From Scleroderma bovista (taxonomy: Eukaryota > Basidiomycota > Agaricomycetes > Boletales > Sclerodermataceae), in contig JAYMGJ010000371.1 of the NCBI GenBank assembly GCA_037178675.1, positions 1 to 58,724 on the forward strand: 58,724 nucleotides of DNA, written 5' to 3'. Below, one piece after another: positions 34,331 to 45,830 of the stretch. Made by a program: the position numbers and the translations under genes. The notes under the pieces were generated by a model that was not told the DNA's origin, searched no databases, and was given only the letters and a program-made list of their open reading frames with translations. How positions within the stretch are numbered: position 1 is the stretch's first letter; every line of letters begins with the position of its first letter.

Positions 34331-35806
34331 GCCTTTTCTCAATATCATCATGAACAACTTTGCCCATCACACCAATTCTCATACTGTCTTTTCTTGTTGT
34401 TAACATGTATTTTGTAGTGGTCTCTCCACTCTCTATGTGTTGTGTCTCACTGTCATCATTTCCAATGATTATTGTGTTCATGTCTCACTCTAGTGTGTGG
34501 GGTGTGGTCATGGCCACCTGTTGTGAGCTTTGGCCTTGTATGGTCTGGCAGGTGGCCCCTATCTTTCCTCCTTTCACTCATCAGACCTTTACATGCTCAG
34601 AAGGTCTGCCCACTGATGTCATCTTCTCACTGTGTACATCTTTCTCCCCCCTATCTTTGGCAAGTCACATGCACACCTTCCATTGGCTTTTGGCTTGGTC
34701 ATACCCCCCTTCAGGCTTTTGTGTGTGACCCTCAGCATTCCCCACACACACTATCTATATTGTATTCTAGCTCTTCATAGCATACAATCCAGATAGCCAC
34801 TCACTTCCACTCACACTCATTTCTTCAGTTTTCTCACATAGTCACTTTTCCTGTTCTAGTCCACTTCACCATCAGCAGCACCTCACTCACACTGTACTCA
34901 CCTTGGCAGCAAAGGCAGGCAGTGTCCTGTCCAGCTATGGCAAGCTGTATTAAAATAACATGCTGATGCACCTTCATGCCCAGTGAGCTTGCCTCTGGGT
35001 GAGTAGACCCCCCCACCCCCCTGCCCCAAGCTCCCCCTGGCATCATAGTGTATGGACATTGCAGCCCTGTGAAAGGAGTTCCAGGCTTTTCACTCCCTAT
35101 ACAAGACATCCTTCACAGCCCCTCTTTCTCCATGCACTGCCCCCACCATAGTGCCTCATCACCCTTCCTCCCCCTCCACTGCCTCATCCATGTACATCGC
35201 TCAGAAGTGCACTCCTCACCCCAAACAAGGGTGACTATAGGCCATTTTATGGTCCCTTTATACCCCTCTGTCATTCCCAAGGATAGGCAACAGGTCATGC
35301 AGGTCATTTACTGAGTGTATGTGCCCCATTTTGTGGGTTTCAACTGCAATGGCAACCTTCAGGCTACTATCTGGGCCCCCTAGGAGTTGATAATTGGTGC
35401 CATTGTCATGCCTGAGGGTGTACCCCTACCCTCTCCCCCAAACATGTTCTAGCCACTTAGCCTACTAGCCCCTGTTCCTTTTTTCCCCCTTATGTCCACT
35501 GACCCTCCATTATGTAGTGCCTGTGCTTTTCCAGCCTTTCCCTTACTGCTTGACTTCATGGCATAGGGTCATGTGTGCAGACATTGTTTTTGGGTGATTC
35601 TTCCACCCCTGTATGTATGGTGCACTATGCACTTAGTTAGTACAATGCAACATAGGACCTATGGCCCTCAGGCACTTAAATTTGATTTAAAAAAAAATGG
35701 TAAGGACTAGGCTGATAGTGTACTTATTGGCAATGTATTATCATATACCAGCCTACCTGGTACCAGCCAATAATAACCATGCCGGTAAACTGTTAATTTT
35801 GGTGAT
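34331..35806. other. no intact gene; weak coding-like remnant
   Basis: Mostly unassigned. A plus-strand frame from 35048 to about 35520 (IGHFMVPLYPSVIPKDRQQV, VYVPHFVGFNCNGNLQATIW) reads like protein with stops at about 35312, 35380 and 35447. I do not recognise it. Confidence 0.3.
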
Positions 35807-35809
35807 TTC

Positions 35810-36458
35810 CACTGCAAGCATTTCTCAATGTTTCATGACAAAACATTGTAAAAAATATAGAAGAAAGAGATACTCTTTTATTTACAATTTTGTTTGACAA
35901 AAAAAAGAATTTATACAACATGACTGTTGTCATTTTTGTCTGAAGACATGATTTGAAATCATTTCTTATGTTGGGACTATAAAAAAATTAACCTTTTTCT
36001 TCTGCCTGTCCCTTGGACAATAAATAAAGAAAAAACAATGTAACTTTTCTCACAGCAGACATTTTCAATTTTCTGCAGTGAAAAATTGAATCAAAAGACA
36101 CTCTTTTCCACATGAATAAATGTTTGGAAAATATGCTATACATTTTTGGTCATAACACTCTAGCCAGCCAATTAGCATCCAGGAACAATCATGTTTCTTG
36201 AAGAAAAAATTATTGTTTTCTCTCAACATGTTTTCTATTGTACTTTATATCTAATAAGACATACTGAAATACTTGCTATGAAAAAAGTTACATTGTTTTT
36301 TCTTTATTTGTTTTGCAAGGAACAGGCAGAAGAAAAAGGTTATATTTTTTATAGTTCTAACATAAGAAATGATCTCAAATCATGTTGTGGCAAAAGAAAG
36401 ACAAAAAAGATTCTGTATGATATTTGTCTTTTTTGTGTAACAAAATATGCTTGCAGTG
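35810..36458. mobile_element. foldback MITE with CACTG ends, copy 1 (649 bp)
   Basis: Begins CACTGCAAGCATTTCTCAAT and ends GCTTGCAGTG, flanked by a 3-bp duplication ttc (35807-35809 and 36459-36461). It is AT-rich and self-complementary over most of its length. The right arm has lost about 70 bp next to the end compared with copy 2. ORFs inside are by-products. Confidence 0.9.
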
Positions 36459-36465
36459 TTCCATG

Positions 36466-36771
36466 TCTTCTTATGACTCTATTCCTTACTATCATAGTCT
36501 ACCCTACTTACTACCAACTTGTTACAGCTTCATAGCTGCATTGTAGTGCTAGAGGTTCCCTTGACTTGTCGTGTATATTTGTTTACCCAGAAGTGCACAT
36601 ACCCTGTCAAGTCCAGTGTTTCTGCTCTTCAGTTACTCACACTGGACTCTAGGTGCTGTATACCTTTCCACAACTGTCTATATCTTTAGTTACTCACACT
36701 GGATTCTAGTCTGGACCTTCTGAGTAGCTCAGCAGCACTTTGTGTGCTTCCAGCAAGTTTTGGCTTGAACA
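36466..36771 (+). repeat. LTR-like repeat E, copy 2
   Basis: Inverted match to 31934-32253 (tatgactctatt, ttactatcat, tccagtgt, gttactcacactgga twice), ending tggcttgaaca. The left edge is blurred by the MITE that ends at 36458. Confidence 0.6.
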
Positions 36772-37056
36772 GGAGGAGACAACAAATTGATCCAGAAGAT
36801 ATATTTAGGTTCATGGCCTGGAAGGATTCTGAGGGAAAATTACAAAAGTCAGTTGGTGAAGATGAGCATTGGTCAGACAAGGCCCTTGGAAAGAGAAGGA
36901 GACAAGGTGAGTGAATATCTCTGAATTGTGGAGTCTCTACTAAAAATATTACATAAAAGACCAATGGGATGAGGGTGATTCCCCCAATGAAAGTGTTACT
37001 GACCAAACTAGAAGTCAGAAGCACAATCAGCCTGTCCCAAAAGCTCACACACTGGC
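36772..37056. other. unassigned, under 300 bp
   Basis: Follows repeat E with ggaggagacaacaaattgat, possibly the internal leader of that element. Nothing else recognised. Confidence 0.4.
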
Positions 37057-37061
37057 CAATG

Positions 37062-37377
37062 TGTAACAGACCAACTTTTTATCTTATCTACCTAGTCTAG
37101 ACCTGTGCCTCATGCTGTACACGCTGCCTCCCTTGATGTCATTCCGCATAGCCTTAGCTCCACTATGACATTACTAGCATAGCATTGCACAGTACGTAGC
37201 CTCATGGATAGCCTTGTGTAGCCCTCGTGTAGAGTAGTATATATACAATGCAATCCAGCACCCAGAGGCTCCCCATTCGAGCTCATCTTGGGTCTTTGCC
37301 CTAGCATCTCACATCCTATCCTCTCAGAGTCTTAGCGTGTAGTTGGGTCCTTGGTGTTTTCACCTAGGGTTGTCTCA
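37062..37377 (+). repeat. solo LTR F (316 bp)
   Basis: TGTAACAGACC ... GGTTGTCTCA with a perfect caatg duplication (37057-37061 and 37378-37382). Contains tagtatatataca as a TATA-like box. Related in reverse to 33420-33810 and to the fragment ending at 47850. Confidence 0.92.
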
Positions 37378-37382
37378 CAATG

Positions 37383-38328
37383 ACACTATTGCAGTTCTCC
37401 CCACCTGGCCATGCCCACATGTCACAACTGTGACACCCAACCACCCTGTACCCTATTGTCTGATCATGTCCACGTGTTCGCTGTCTGTTTATAGTGTGTA
37501 CTCCCCTTTTCTGTTTCTCTTTATCTGTCCTGTATCGTCACCAATTTGTGAGTGCATTGTCCGTTCTGTCTCTGTACGATTACCTAATACATTACCTTTC
37601 TTGTTTCCAGTTACTATACATTCCCATCCCATTTCATTACTAATACAATACCTATCAGTAAACCAGTTATTGCACTTACTGTACTTACTCAGCACGCAGC
37701 ACAACTGCGCTCATCATTTGTCAGTAATCCTGCCTTCCTGTACATTGCCTCATCTGTTCTACTCAGTATAAATACCTAGATACTTGGTCTGTTGTAGTTT
37801 TAGTTTGAATATCAAATAAGATACTTCTCATCTGTTCTCCTTTGCACTCTCCATCTCTGTCTCATGCAAGCACTTGGTTGTTGACTGATCTAACTTGGAC
37901 TCTCCATATAAACCCTTGGTTGACCTTCCTATCACTCAGGAAGTGTGACTATGCTATTTAGCATCTCGGTCTTACTGCTAGACCAACCCCTGACCCCCAG
38001 ACCACTCACAGAGATCAGAGTGGTGAAGAACTGGTCTTGACACCACACCAGAAAGAGGAACAGGCATGTTTATTGAATAGAATTTACAGGATAATGTCAT
38101 TATTATTAGATAATGTGGTTCCAGGGGATATCCCAATAGCTGGTCCTAGCAATAGGGAATCCAATCCTGTTAATACAGTCTGGTATTCTAAAAGGCAAAC
38201 AAGGGCAACAGAAAGAGCAGATTGTGATGCACCTACACCCCAAGTAATAGGAAAAAAAGATATAGATTACATATATAAATTGTAAGAATGTGTCCTATTG
38301 TCAAATGTGGTATCAAATCCATACACTG
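37383..38328 (+). other. LTR-like region followed by a short ORF
   Basis: 37420-38041 has the pyrimidine-rich layout of a gypsy-type LTR (gtataaatacc near 37770; ends ggtcttgaca). It is followed by an 82-codon ORF (38037-38285, from HQKEEQACLLNRIYRIMSLL) that could be the start of a gag but has no match I know. No target duplication was found. Confidence 0.35.
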
Positions 38329-38445
38329 TGTTATGACCATGTCCAACTCTGGGTCTCATCCAGTCACTCTGGTCACATTGCAGCACTCTAGCCCAACTCC
38401 GGTCACTCATCACTTACTCCAGTCACAGTCATGCAGATAACCTTC

Positions 38446-38758
38446 TGTTGTAAATTACCCAGCACATGTTACTAGGTACTTAGGCACGTGACTGCACGGC
38501 TTACATAAGCCTTCCTAGCGCACATACACAGTAGTATTTTCCTATTAGTCCCTCAGTAGCTTGAACATCTACTGAGGGTAAGTAGTCCTTTACACACTCC
38601 TTTTACACTTACTCACTTGTAGTAGTCACTACAGGTACTACTCTAATAACAGTAGCTTGAATATCTACTGAGGTCACTACAGGGTTACCAATTTCCTACC
38701 ACAGCTTCTGTCCTTTAGGTCCACTGTAGCAACCCCCCAACACACACTTTTTCCAAGA
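38446..38758 (+). repeat. 313-bp insertion, probable solo LTR or MITE
   Basis: Interrupts the gypsy LTR with a ccttc duplication (38441-38445 and 38759-38763). Begins TGTTGTAAATTACCC and ends TTTTTCCAAGA. It contains two copies of cagtagcttga(a)catctactgagg about 80 bp apart. The end is not the usual CA, so class is uncertain. Confidence 0.65.
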
Positions 38759-39189
38759 CCTTCCATTAAGTACAACCCTTGGTCTATACTCCATTCACTC
38801 CTTACCACACCTCGCCATTCACCCTGCCTTGACATGAGTTCTTTGTGTTCTTGATATATCCTATACCTTGTAGTATTTTCACTGGACCTGGTTTATTTTA
38901 CCCGGACTTGACCTAGTTCTTACTCCAGTTGTCCCTTGTCCACCATTAGGTTGTTTACTTGTCACCGTATGTACTCAACACTAGTTTCTACTTAGTATAA
39001 GTACTCACTAGTTTATTTTGTATACCTCAGTCTGAAATCATCTAAGTTACTACTCCTGTTCCTCTGTCTGTCTCTGTCTCTGTCCCCATCTGACTGGAAC
39101 CTATGCAAGGGATCAACACTTGTTGTCCTTGTCATTGAATCCAATTGGTCACAACTCTAGCCTGGGCTAACCTCTGTCCAAACCTCTGA

Positions 39190-39912
39190 CACTGCAAGCA
39201 TTTATCAATGTTTTATCACAAAACATTATAAAAATATAGAAGAAAGAGATACTCTCTTATTTACAATTTTGTTTAACAAAAAACACAAATATCATATAGC
39301 ATTATTTTTGTCATTTTCCTTGCCCAAACATCATTTGAGATCATTTCTTATGTTAGAACTATAAAAAATTTAACCTTTTACTTCTGCCTATTCCTTGCAA
39401 AACAAATAAAGAAAAGAAAATGTAACTTTTCTCATAGCAAGAATTTCAGCATGTGTTATTAGAAATAAGATACCATATTATTTCTGAAAACATGCTGAAA
39501 GAAAATAATAGATTTTTCTTCAAGAAACATGATTGTTCCTGGCTGCTGATTGGCTGGCTAGAGTGTTATGACAAAAAGTATATAGCATATTTCCTAAACA
39601 TTTATTTTTGTGGAATAGAGTATCTTTTCATTCAAATTTTCACTTCAGAAAATTGAAAATGCTTGCTGTGGGCAAAGTTACATTGTTATTTCTTTATTTG
39701 CTTTGCAAGAGACAGGCAGAAGAAAAAGGTTAAATATTTCATACTCTCAACATAAGAAATGATCTCAAATCATGTCTTGACACAAACATGACAAAAATAA
39801 TGCTGTATGATATTTGTCTTTTTTGTTGAACAAAATTGTAAATAAAAGAGTATCTCTTTCTTCTATTTTTTTACAATGTTTTGTCATGAAACATTGAGAA
39901 ATGCTTGCAGTG
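39190..39912. mobile_element. foldback MITE with CACTG ends, copy 2 (723 bp)
   Basis: Inserted in the gypsy solo LTR. CACTGCAAGCATTTATCAAT ... GAGAAATGCTTGCAGTG with duplicated tga on both sides (39187-39189 and 39913-39915); the empty site is visible in the LTR at about 17500 (ctctgacct). The two halves are near-complete inverted repeats of about 330 bp each. The 3-bp duplication and CACTG ends fit the CACTA/EnSpm superfamily. Confidence 0.92.
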
Positions 39913-40032
39913 TGACCTTCCCTCTCATCTGCTTTCATCTGGACTTGACCGGATCCCCTACCGGAGTAGACCTGGACTTGACACACTGCCAGCATGGTGA
40001 TCCAACCATAATACCAATTTCATCACCACCAG

Positions 40033-40275
40033 TCAGTATACTATCTGTCTGTCAAACTGCACTTTATTGCAGTTTAAGCATGCCTGACCTGACTTTACCA
40101 AGCATATCTTGTCACCCTTCCAACACTGATCACAGTTATTCTCCGGTGGAACAGGGTCAAATCCTACTGGTGCCAGGAATGATGCCTTTGGTTGAGCCAG
40201 GTTGACCAGTGGCATATCCTGATCTTCCCCACTGTCAATGATAGGTGCAGACTTAATACATGGTGTCCATGTCAT
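40033..40275 (-). pseudogene. cysteine-rich remnant, Zn2Cys6-like spacing
   Basis: Short frame containing CDQCWKGDKICLVKSG followed by QACLNCNKVQFDR: spacing C-x2-C-x6-C-x7-C-x2-C, like the fungal Zn(II)2Cys6 DNA-binding motif but without the sixth Cys. No gene body is visible around it. Could be a relic of a transcription-factor-like or transposon-borne gene; low certainty. Confidence 0.3.
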
Positions 40276-40819
40276 GCACCTACAATCTCTGCCTTGCTTC
40301 TGGGTGCTACTCTGATGAAAAGGAGGACAAGTCTGACAGGAGGAGGTACAACTCTGAAAGGAGGAGATGCCAGTCCAATGTGAAGGAGGACAAGTCCTTT
40401 AGAGGAGGAGTTCAGCACCTGAGGGAAGAGGAAGGAAGACGTAGGGGGTGAGGGTGTTGGCTTCAGCTTATGAGCTGTGCCCTTGGACAGGCTCAGCATT
40501 TCAGAGGAGCAGAGTCACAACGGAGGAGTAGGAGTAGGAGTAGGGGTTGAGTCAGAGGAGGAACTTAGAGTCAGGCAGAAGCAAGATGGGGATGGGGCTT
40601 TATTGATATTCATACTAAGGTACCAGGAAATACACAGAGACTGAAAGGACAGGATCCTTGTGATAAGCACTGTCATATCCATACTTTTCCCAGTCACAAG
40701 CCTGACCTCTCCTTAGGCATAGATGCAACTCCAGATCTAGTCCGGTCATCTCCAGCCCCATAGCTACACTCCAGCTCAACTCCGGTCACTACGTTCATCT
40801 CCACCTCAGGACTAACCCC
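40276..40819. other. purine-rich repeats and gypsy-like sequence
   Basis: 40310-40430 holds repeated ggaggacaagtc and aggaggag motifs. 40725-40800 resembles the ctccggtcactc part of gypsy LTRs. No gene. Confidence 0.4.
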
Positions 40820-42356
40820 TAGTGTTTTAAAGTCCAGTCCAGTCTGGTCTTTTGCCTCTTTTTGGAGGCAACCGGACTGCAACCAGTCACAGAAATTCCA
40901 GATCTTGCTTGGACCACAACCAAACCAATAGCAACCGGTTGCATGCAGTTGCACAGAGCAGTTGCAACCGGTTCAGATCAGTTTTTTACACTACACTACC
41001 AGCAATATACTTTTGAGCATTTCTGCTCATGGTGGGTTTGCTTGTTTGTTGATATTTGAACAATAATTCACTAGTAATACAGTTTTGCACATTTCCGCTC
41101 TGGGTGGGTTTGTGTATTTGTTGATGTTTGATTAATAAACTAGTAGTTATATAGTTTTGGGCATTTCCACTCTGGGTGGGTTTGTGTGTTTGTTGATATA
41201 TTGATTAATAAACCACTAGTAGTGTAGTTTTGCACATTTCTGCTCTTGGTGGGTTTGCTCATTTGTAATTTTTGAATAATAAACTACTAAGGTAGATGAC
41301 TTGTGGATTCCACAAACATCATGTGCTTTTGCATGACTTTTGCATGACAAGGAGAAAAAATCAAAATCAATTTTACAAGCACAGAGGACAAGAAAGTGAT
41401 CAAAGTAAAAAATGTAGAGGCCTCAAATTTATATTGTCCATTGAACAAAAGACAGATGTGATGTGTGAAGATATATTTTGAATTTTGAATGGGATTCAGA
41501 AGGCTTAGCAGGCAATAAAAGTTTGTCACAAATTCAGCAATAACCAAGCAGAGGTGCCATGCAAGCCAAGGGTGCACTGCAGTGGGTGCACAGCACAGCA
41601 CACATCATGGGAAGGTGGAGGCACTTCCATGAAGCACTGGGTGCCAATCTCATTGAGATGTGTTGGGGGTATGGAAAACAATTATATCAGCTTAACCCCC
41701 CTTCCCCAAAGGAGGCTGATCTTGAGCAGAATGACATCACTGCACTCACTGCAATACCACTCACCTCAATGCAATGGTAAGCTGGTTTTATTTGTATATT
41801 TTATTAACTCACATCAATGCCTATGTCTATAGCTTTGGTATGCAATCTCGTAGATTTATTGATGCCTACTGATGTGGCATCAATGGTGCTCAAGCTGCCT
41901 GGGTTGTGAATTTGAAGTACCAAGGCCATCAAGTCTTCCCAGAAACATTGCTGGCAGACCTGGACAAGGCCACCAACTCTTGTTTACCCTAATCACAGTT
42001 GACTTAATTGATACAGTACATAGAGTAGCCTAATAATCCTCCTACTGATATTCTATCTCTGCTGCATTCAGGACTGTCAGATATTACAATGTCACACACA
42101 GGTCACATCATGTGAGGTTGGATGTTTTCGCAAGTCGTCTACCTTAGTGAATATAGTATTTTGTAACCCTCTAGCCCAAGTGAACAGTTGTGACTGGTAT
42201 GTGACTGGTTTTTGCTTTCTGCTTAAGTGAAGGCAACTGCAACCGGACCGATCATGGACCACCCAGGACCGGCAACCGCAGTCTGGTTGCAACTGGCACC
42301 AGTCCAGTTTGGTTGCTGGTTTTTTGATTGATCCACAACTGGACTTTAAAACACTA
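40820..42356 (+). mobile_element. hAT-type element, 1537 bp, no transposase recognised
   Basis: Ends TAGTGTTTTAAAGTCCAGTC / GGACTTTAAAACACTA with a perfect 8-bp duplication ctaacccc (40812-40819 and 42357-42364). Ends and subterminal accggttgc motifs resemble the 541-bp MITEs, so it is likely a longer relative. Inside are a tandem repeat (41000-41290) and a frame at 41559-41780 (MQAKGALQWVHSTAHIMGRW) of unknown kind, but no transposase. Confidence 0.88.
41000..41290 (+). repeat. tandem repeat, about 4 x 67 bp
   Basis: Units built on gcacatttctgctctgggtg, ggtttgtgtgtttgttga and aataaactactagtag, four copies with small changes, within the 1537-bp hAT-type element. Confidence 0.8.
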
Positions 42357-42364
42357 CTAACCCC

Positions 42365-43984
42365 TGTCTTCCTCCAGACAGATCCACAGTCTAACTCTGC
42401 CATGTTGAACCTGTACCTACCACTTGTTGCTACTCTGGTCTCAGTCCGGCCACTCCCTTTGTCTGGTCTGCAACCTAGCCCAACTCCAGCTGGTACATCC
42501 AACTCCGGCTCAGTTCTGCTCCTGTTCCACTCCACTTCCTCTGTCAGGTCCACCAATGGCCTAGGACATTTCTATGTCCAACTCCAGACCTTCCTCTGGC
42601 TACTCCGCCCTTCCTCCACCTGCACACTCCCTCTGCTTGTGCACTCTCTCTGCTCTTGCACTTCCTCCACTCCTGGACATCTGTTACGACCATGCCCAAC
42701 TCCGGGTCTTATCCGGTCACTCCGGTCGCATCGCAACTCTACAGCTCAACTCCGGTCGCTCAACACTTACTCCGGTCACGCTCACGCAGATAACCTTCCG
42801 TTAAGCACGACCCTTGGTCTATGCTCCATTCGCTCGTTACCACACTTCGCCGTTTACCCTGTCTTGATGTGAGTTCTCCGTGAACTCAATATATCCTATA
42901 CCTTGTAGCATTTTCACCGGACCTGATTTATTTTACCCGGACCTGACTTTATTTTCATCGGACCTGACCTAGTACTTTCTCCGGTTGTCCCTTGTCCGCC
43001 TTTTAGGCTGTTTACTTGTCACCGTATATACTCGACCCTAGTTCTTACTTAGTATAAGTACTCTGTAGTTTATCCTGTACTCCTCAGTCTGAAATCAACT
43101 TAGTCACTACTCCAGTCTCTGCCCGTCTCCGTCTCTATCTTCTTGACCGGAACCTACGCAAGGGATCAACGCTCGTTGTCCTTAGTCGTTGAATCCAAGT
43201 GGTCACCAACTCCGGCCGGACTAATCTCTTGTCCAGCCCTCTGCTCTCCCCCTTCGTCCGCTTTCGTCCGGACTTGACCGGACCCCCTACCGGAGTAGAC
43301 CCAGACTTGACAACATCGCTCCAGACTTAACATTAGTTAAGTCCACCTCCAACCCTTACCTGTCCTGTTCTGACCTAGTTCCTCTTACCTACTTGTTCCT
43401 ACTTTTCCTCCGTCATCCCTGTATCTCTAGTTCCCCATGTCTGCTTCTGCTCCAGTTTATTTCCTGCCCCTGGTTTATTTTCCTGTCTGTTTCCACTCTA
43501 TCCCTTGTCCTGACTAAGGTGTTTACTTGTCACCATATACACTCACCTTAGTTCTCATTTACTATATAAACTACTGTACTCCAGCCTAGTAGTCCTTAGA
43601 TCAAATCTCAACTAAGATACTCCTCACTCTGTACTACCCACCATGCTCTTCTTAATTCACCTGTTCTCCTAAACTCCTGAACTCCAGCCAACTCTGGCCT
43701 CTGTCCTATCTTGTCCCCTTGGTCCTATGTCTGCTCCTAGCAAATCTCCTACTCACACAAGGGAAAAAGCCACCTCTGTCCCAGACTCGATGCTAAACCC
43801 CTTAGGGCTTATCCCACCTCTGGGATGTCCTTTGCTCTGGACAAGCTGTGCTAAACTCCAGACTACTTTCCCGCAGTCCAGACTTACTCTGCACAACCTG
43901 GACTTACTCTCTGTGCTCCCCTAGTGCCTGGACTTTGTTCATATGACCCGGACTTGACTCTCTGCACTAACTAGCACCTACTAG
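42365..43984 (+). other. diverged gypsy-type LTR/leader interrupted by a solo LTR
   Basis: Outside the solo LTR at 42682-43312 the sequence is pyrimidine-rich and carries family-like pieces (gtgtttacttgtcaccatat at about 43529, tactatataaactactg, aaatctcaactaagatactc). It appears to be an LTR of a related gypsy subfamily. No gene. Confidence 0.5.
42682..43312 (+). repeat. gypsy solo LTR (631 bp)
   Basis: TGTTACGACCATGCC ... GACTTGACA with a perfect acatc duplication (42677-42681 and 43313-43317). It keeps most CG sites and is close to the LTRs of copies B and D, so it is young. Confidence 0.96.
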
Positions 43985-44524
43985 TAGAGTTTAAAAGTCC
44001 AGTCCATAGGACTGCAAAAAGACCAGAAACTGGACTGGACTTGACTGTTTGCAACTGGACTGCAGTTGCCAGTTGCCTACTTTTGAGAATGATGAAAAAG
44101 ACCAGTTGCAACCAGTTGCAACTGCATTATGTAAGCAATACATATATGGTATAAAAACTCCTATATTACAGGCTAACTTTGGCCCGCAGTGGGTCTTAAG
44201 GGGTGTAAAATTGATCTTTTTGGATGAAATATGGCACAAATAAGTATGTAATGACTTGTATATAATTACTACAGTCTATAAATAGTATTTAGATGCTATC
44301 TGACACACCTTTGATGTGAAAAACATCAATAAAATGCAAAAAAAAACCGGTTTGGACCAGTTTTTTAGTGGTTTTGGACCGGTCTTTTTGAAAACCGGTT
44401 GCAACCACTTTGGACCGGTCTTTAAGCGGTCCATGAACCATTCCCAGGCTTCCAAAAGCAGTCCAGTCCAGTCCTCTGCCAAAAAAGGCAAAAAAACCAG
44501 ACTGGACCAGACTTTTAAACTCTA
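43985..44524 (-). mobile_element. hAT MITE, copy 3 (540 bp, reverse)
   Basis: TAGAGTTTAAAAGTCC / ACTTTTAAACTCTA ends and a body matching the copies at 18768 and 51032 in reverse. The flanks (cctactag left, actgtaaa right) do not match, so the site has been rearranged after insertion. Confidence 0.92.
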
Positions 44525-45301
44525 ACTGTAAAGCCAGAGTGACCAGAAGGTCAGGAACAGGGAATGTCCAAGCTAAGAGAACCAGTGGCCAGAGAGTGGC
44601 CTTAGGGTGACCCTAGAGGTTACTGACAAGGAGGGAAAGTGGTCCAACGATTTCCGGGTGAGTACTCAGCTTTCCTGTGGAAACAGTCCAGAGTTTTGAG
44701 TACAAAGTAGTACAGTTGACCAGAGAAAGCATGGAGTTGATCTGGAAGTGGTAGGATCAGTTGGCTGAGAGCCTAGATGGGTCAGGAGTCCGCAAGTGTC
44801 AGCAACAAGAGAGAGGTTCGAAGGTTGAGGTTCTGGGTGTGTGGATGAGAGCCAGAGTTGGAGTGGAAGTACTGCCAAGTGACCGAAAGTCCGCTAGTAG
44901 CGCCAGACAAGGATGGGACAGTTGGTACAAAGGTAGTCAGCAGATACAAGCAGGCTAGCACAGAGGACATAGTTTTGGTGAGTCAGCACAGTGCTGTCTC
45001 GGTTGGGTCGCATCGCAGAAGGTTGACGCAGCTGGAGAGAGCCTCCAAGCTAGATAGCAACCGGAGATTGGGTCAGGAGTTCCTTACCTCTTCATTAGTC
45101 CCCTGCAACTCTGGACCTTCTAGTAAGATCATTGAGGAGAACCAGTCTTGACAAGCACAAGACATGTGAAAGGTGGAGTAGGAGAAACACATGAAAGGGA
45201 TAAACATATGGAAGGAGTAAGTAGCAACAGGGTGACAAGTAAGTGACAGGGAATGCCTCTTGTACCTCAACCACCATCTTCCCCTTTGGGATGGTCATCC
45301 T
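44525..45301. other. no gene recognised
   Basis: Purine-rich plus strand with small open frames on both strands lacking any family likeness. Probably decayed repeat sequence. Confidence 0.4.
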
Positions 45302-45523
45302 CTCCACCCAAGCATCAGAAGGTAGAAGATATTAACAGGACACAGAGAACTCACAGTACTACAGGGTTGACAGAGAGGTGAAGTAACAACTGGATAGAGA
45401 CTAATGCAAAGGGTCGCACTTAGCAGAAGGATATGTGCACATCCAGGTCTGGAGTTGAGCTGTAGAGCTGTGATGCGACCAAAGTAACTGGATAAGAGTC
45501 TGGAGTTGGACATGGTCTTGACG
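45302..45523 (-). repeat. gypsy LTR fragment, CpG-decayed
   Basis: Reverse-strand 5' part of the gypsy LTR (aggtagaagatattaacagg ... agttggacatggtcttgac), close to the matching part of 33990-34194. Confidence 0.8.
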
Positions 45524-45529
45524 GGGCTC

Positions 45530-45830
45530 TGCAACTCTGATTGATGTTGTTATGGACCACAAGAACTTGAAATATTTCTCCTCCTTCAAGGTCCTCACTC
45601 ACTGCCAGGCTTGTTGGTTGGAGTTCCTCTCACAGTTCAATCTTTTGATCCACTTCCACCCTGGGTATCTCAGTGCTAAACCAGATGCTTTTACTAGATG
45701 ATGGGACATATACCCAAAAGGGGGGGATAGGGACTTCACTCTAGTCAATCCCCAAAATCTCTGACCTGTCTTTTCACAGGAACAGCTCACTTCATCCCTC
45801 CAAGCAACCCAACTCCTTGCTCTATGCCTC
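45530..45830 (+). pseudogene. gypsy RNase H/tether fragment
   Basis: Plus-strand piece of gypsy Pol: LIDVVMDHKNLKYFSS, FLSQFNLLIHFHPG and FTQ-like FSQEQLTSSLQ, matching copy B about 14835-15125. Two in-frame TGA codons; one replaces the CGA of TRRWD. Broken at both ends. Confidence 0.88.

Larger units (their letters stand above)
38329..39983 (+). repeat. gypsy solo LTR, CpG-decayed, with two nested insertions
   Basis: TGTTATGACCATG ... GACTTGACA flanked by a perfect cactg duplication (38324-38328 and 39984-39988). After removing the elements at 38446-38758 and 39190-39912 it is about 611 bp. It reads tctgggtctcatccagtcac where the young LTR at 42682 has tccgggtcttatccggtcac, so CG has mostly become TG/CA. 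Confidence 0.94.

Noticed and set aside
36191..36535. 114-codon ORF in the foldback MITE
   Set aside because: The element is a self-complementary MITE and copy 2 does not keep the frame.
31934..36771. One large DNA transposon bounded by the inverted repeat-E copies
   Set aside because: No matching target duplication, TG...CA ends and likeness to a copia LTR favour two separate solo LTRs; kept only as a question in the recombinase finding.
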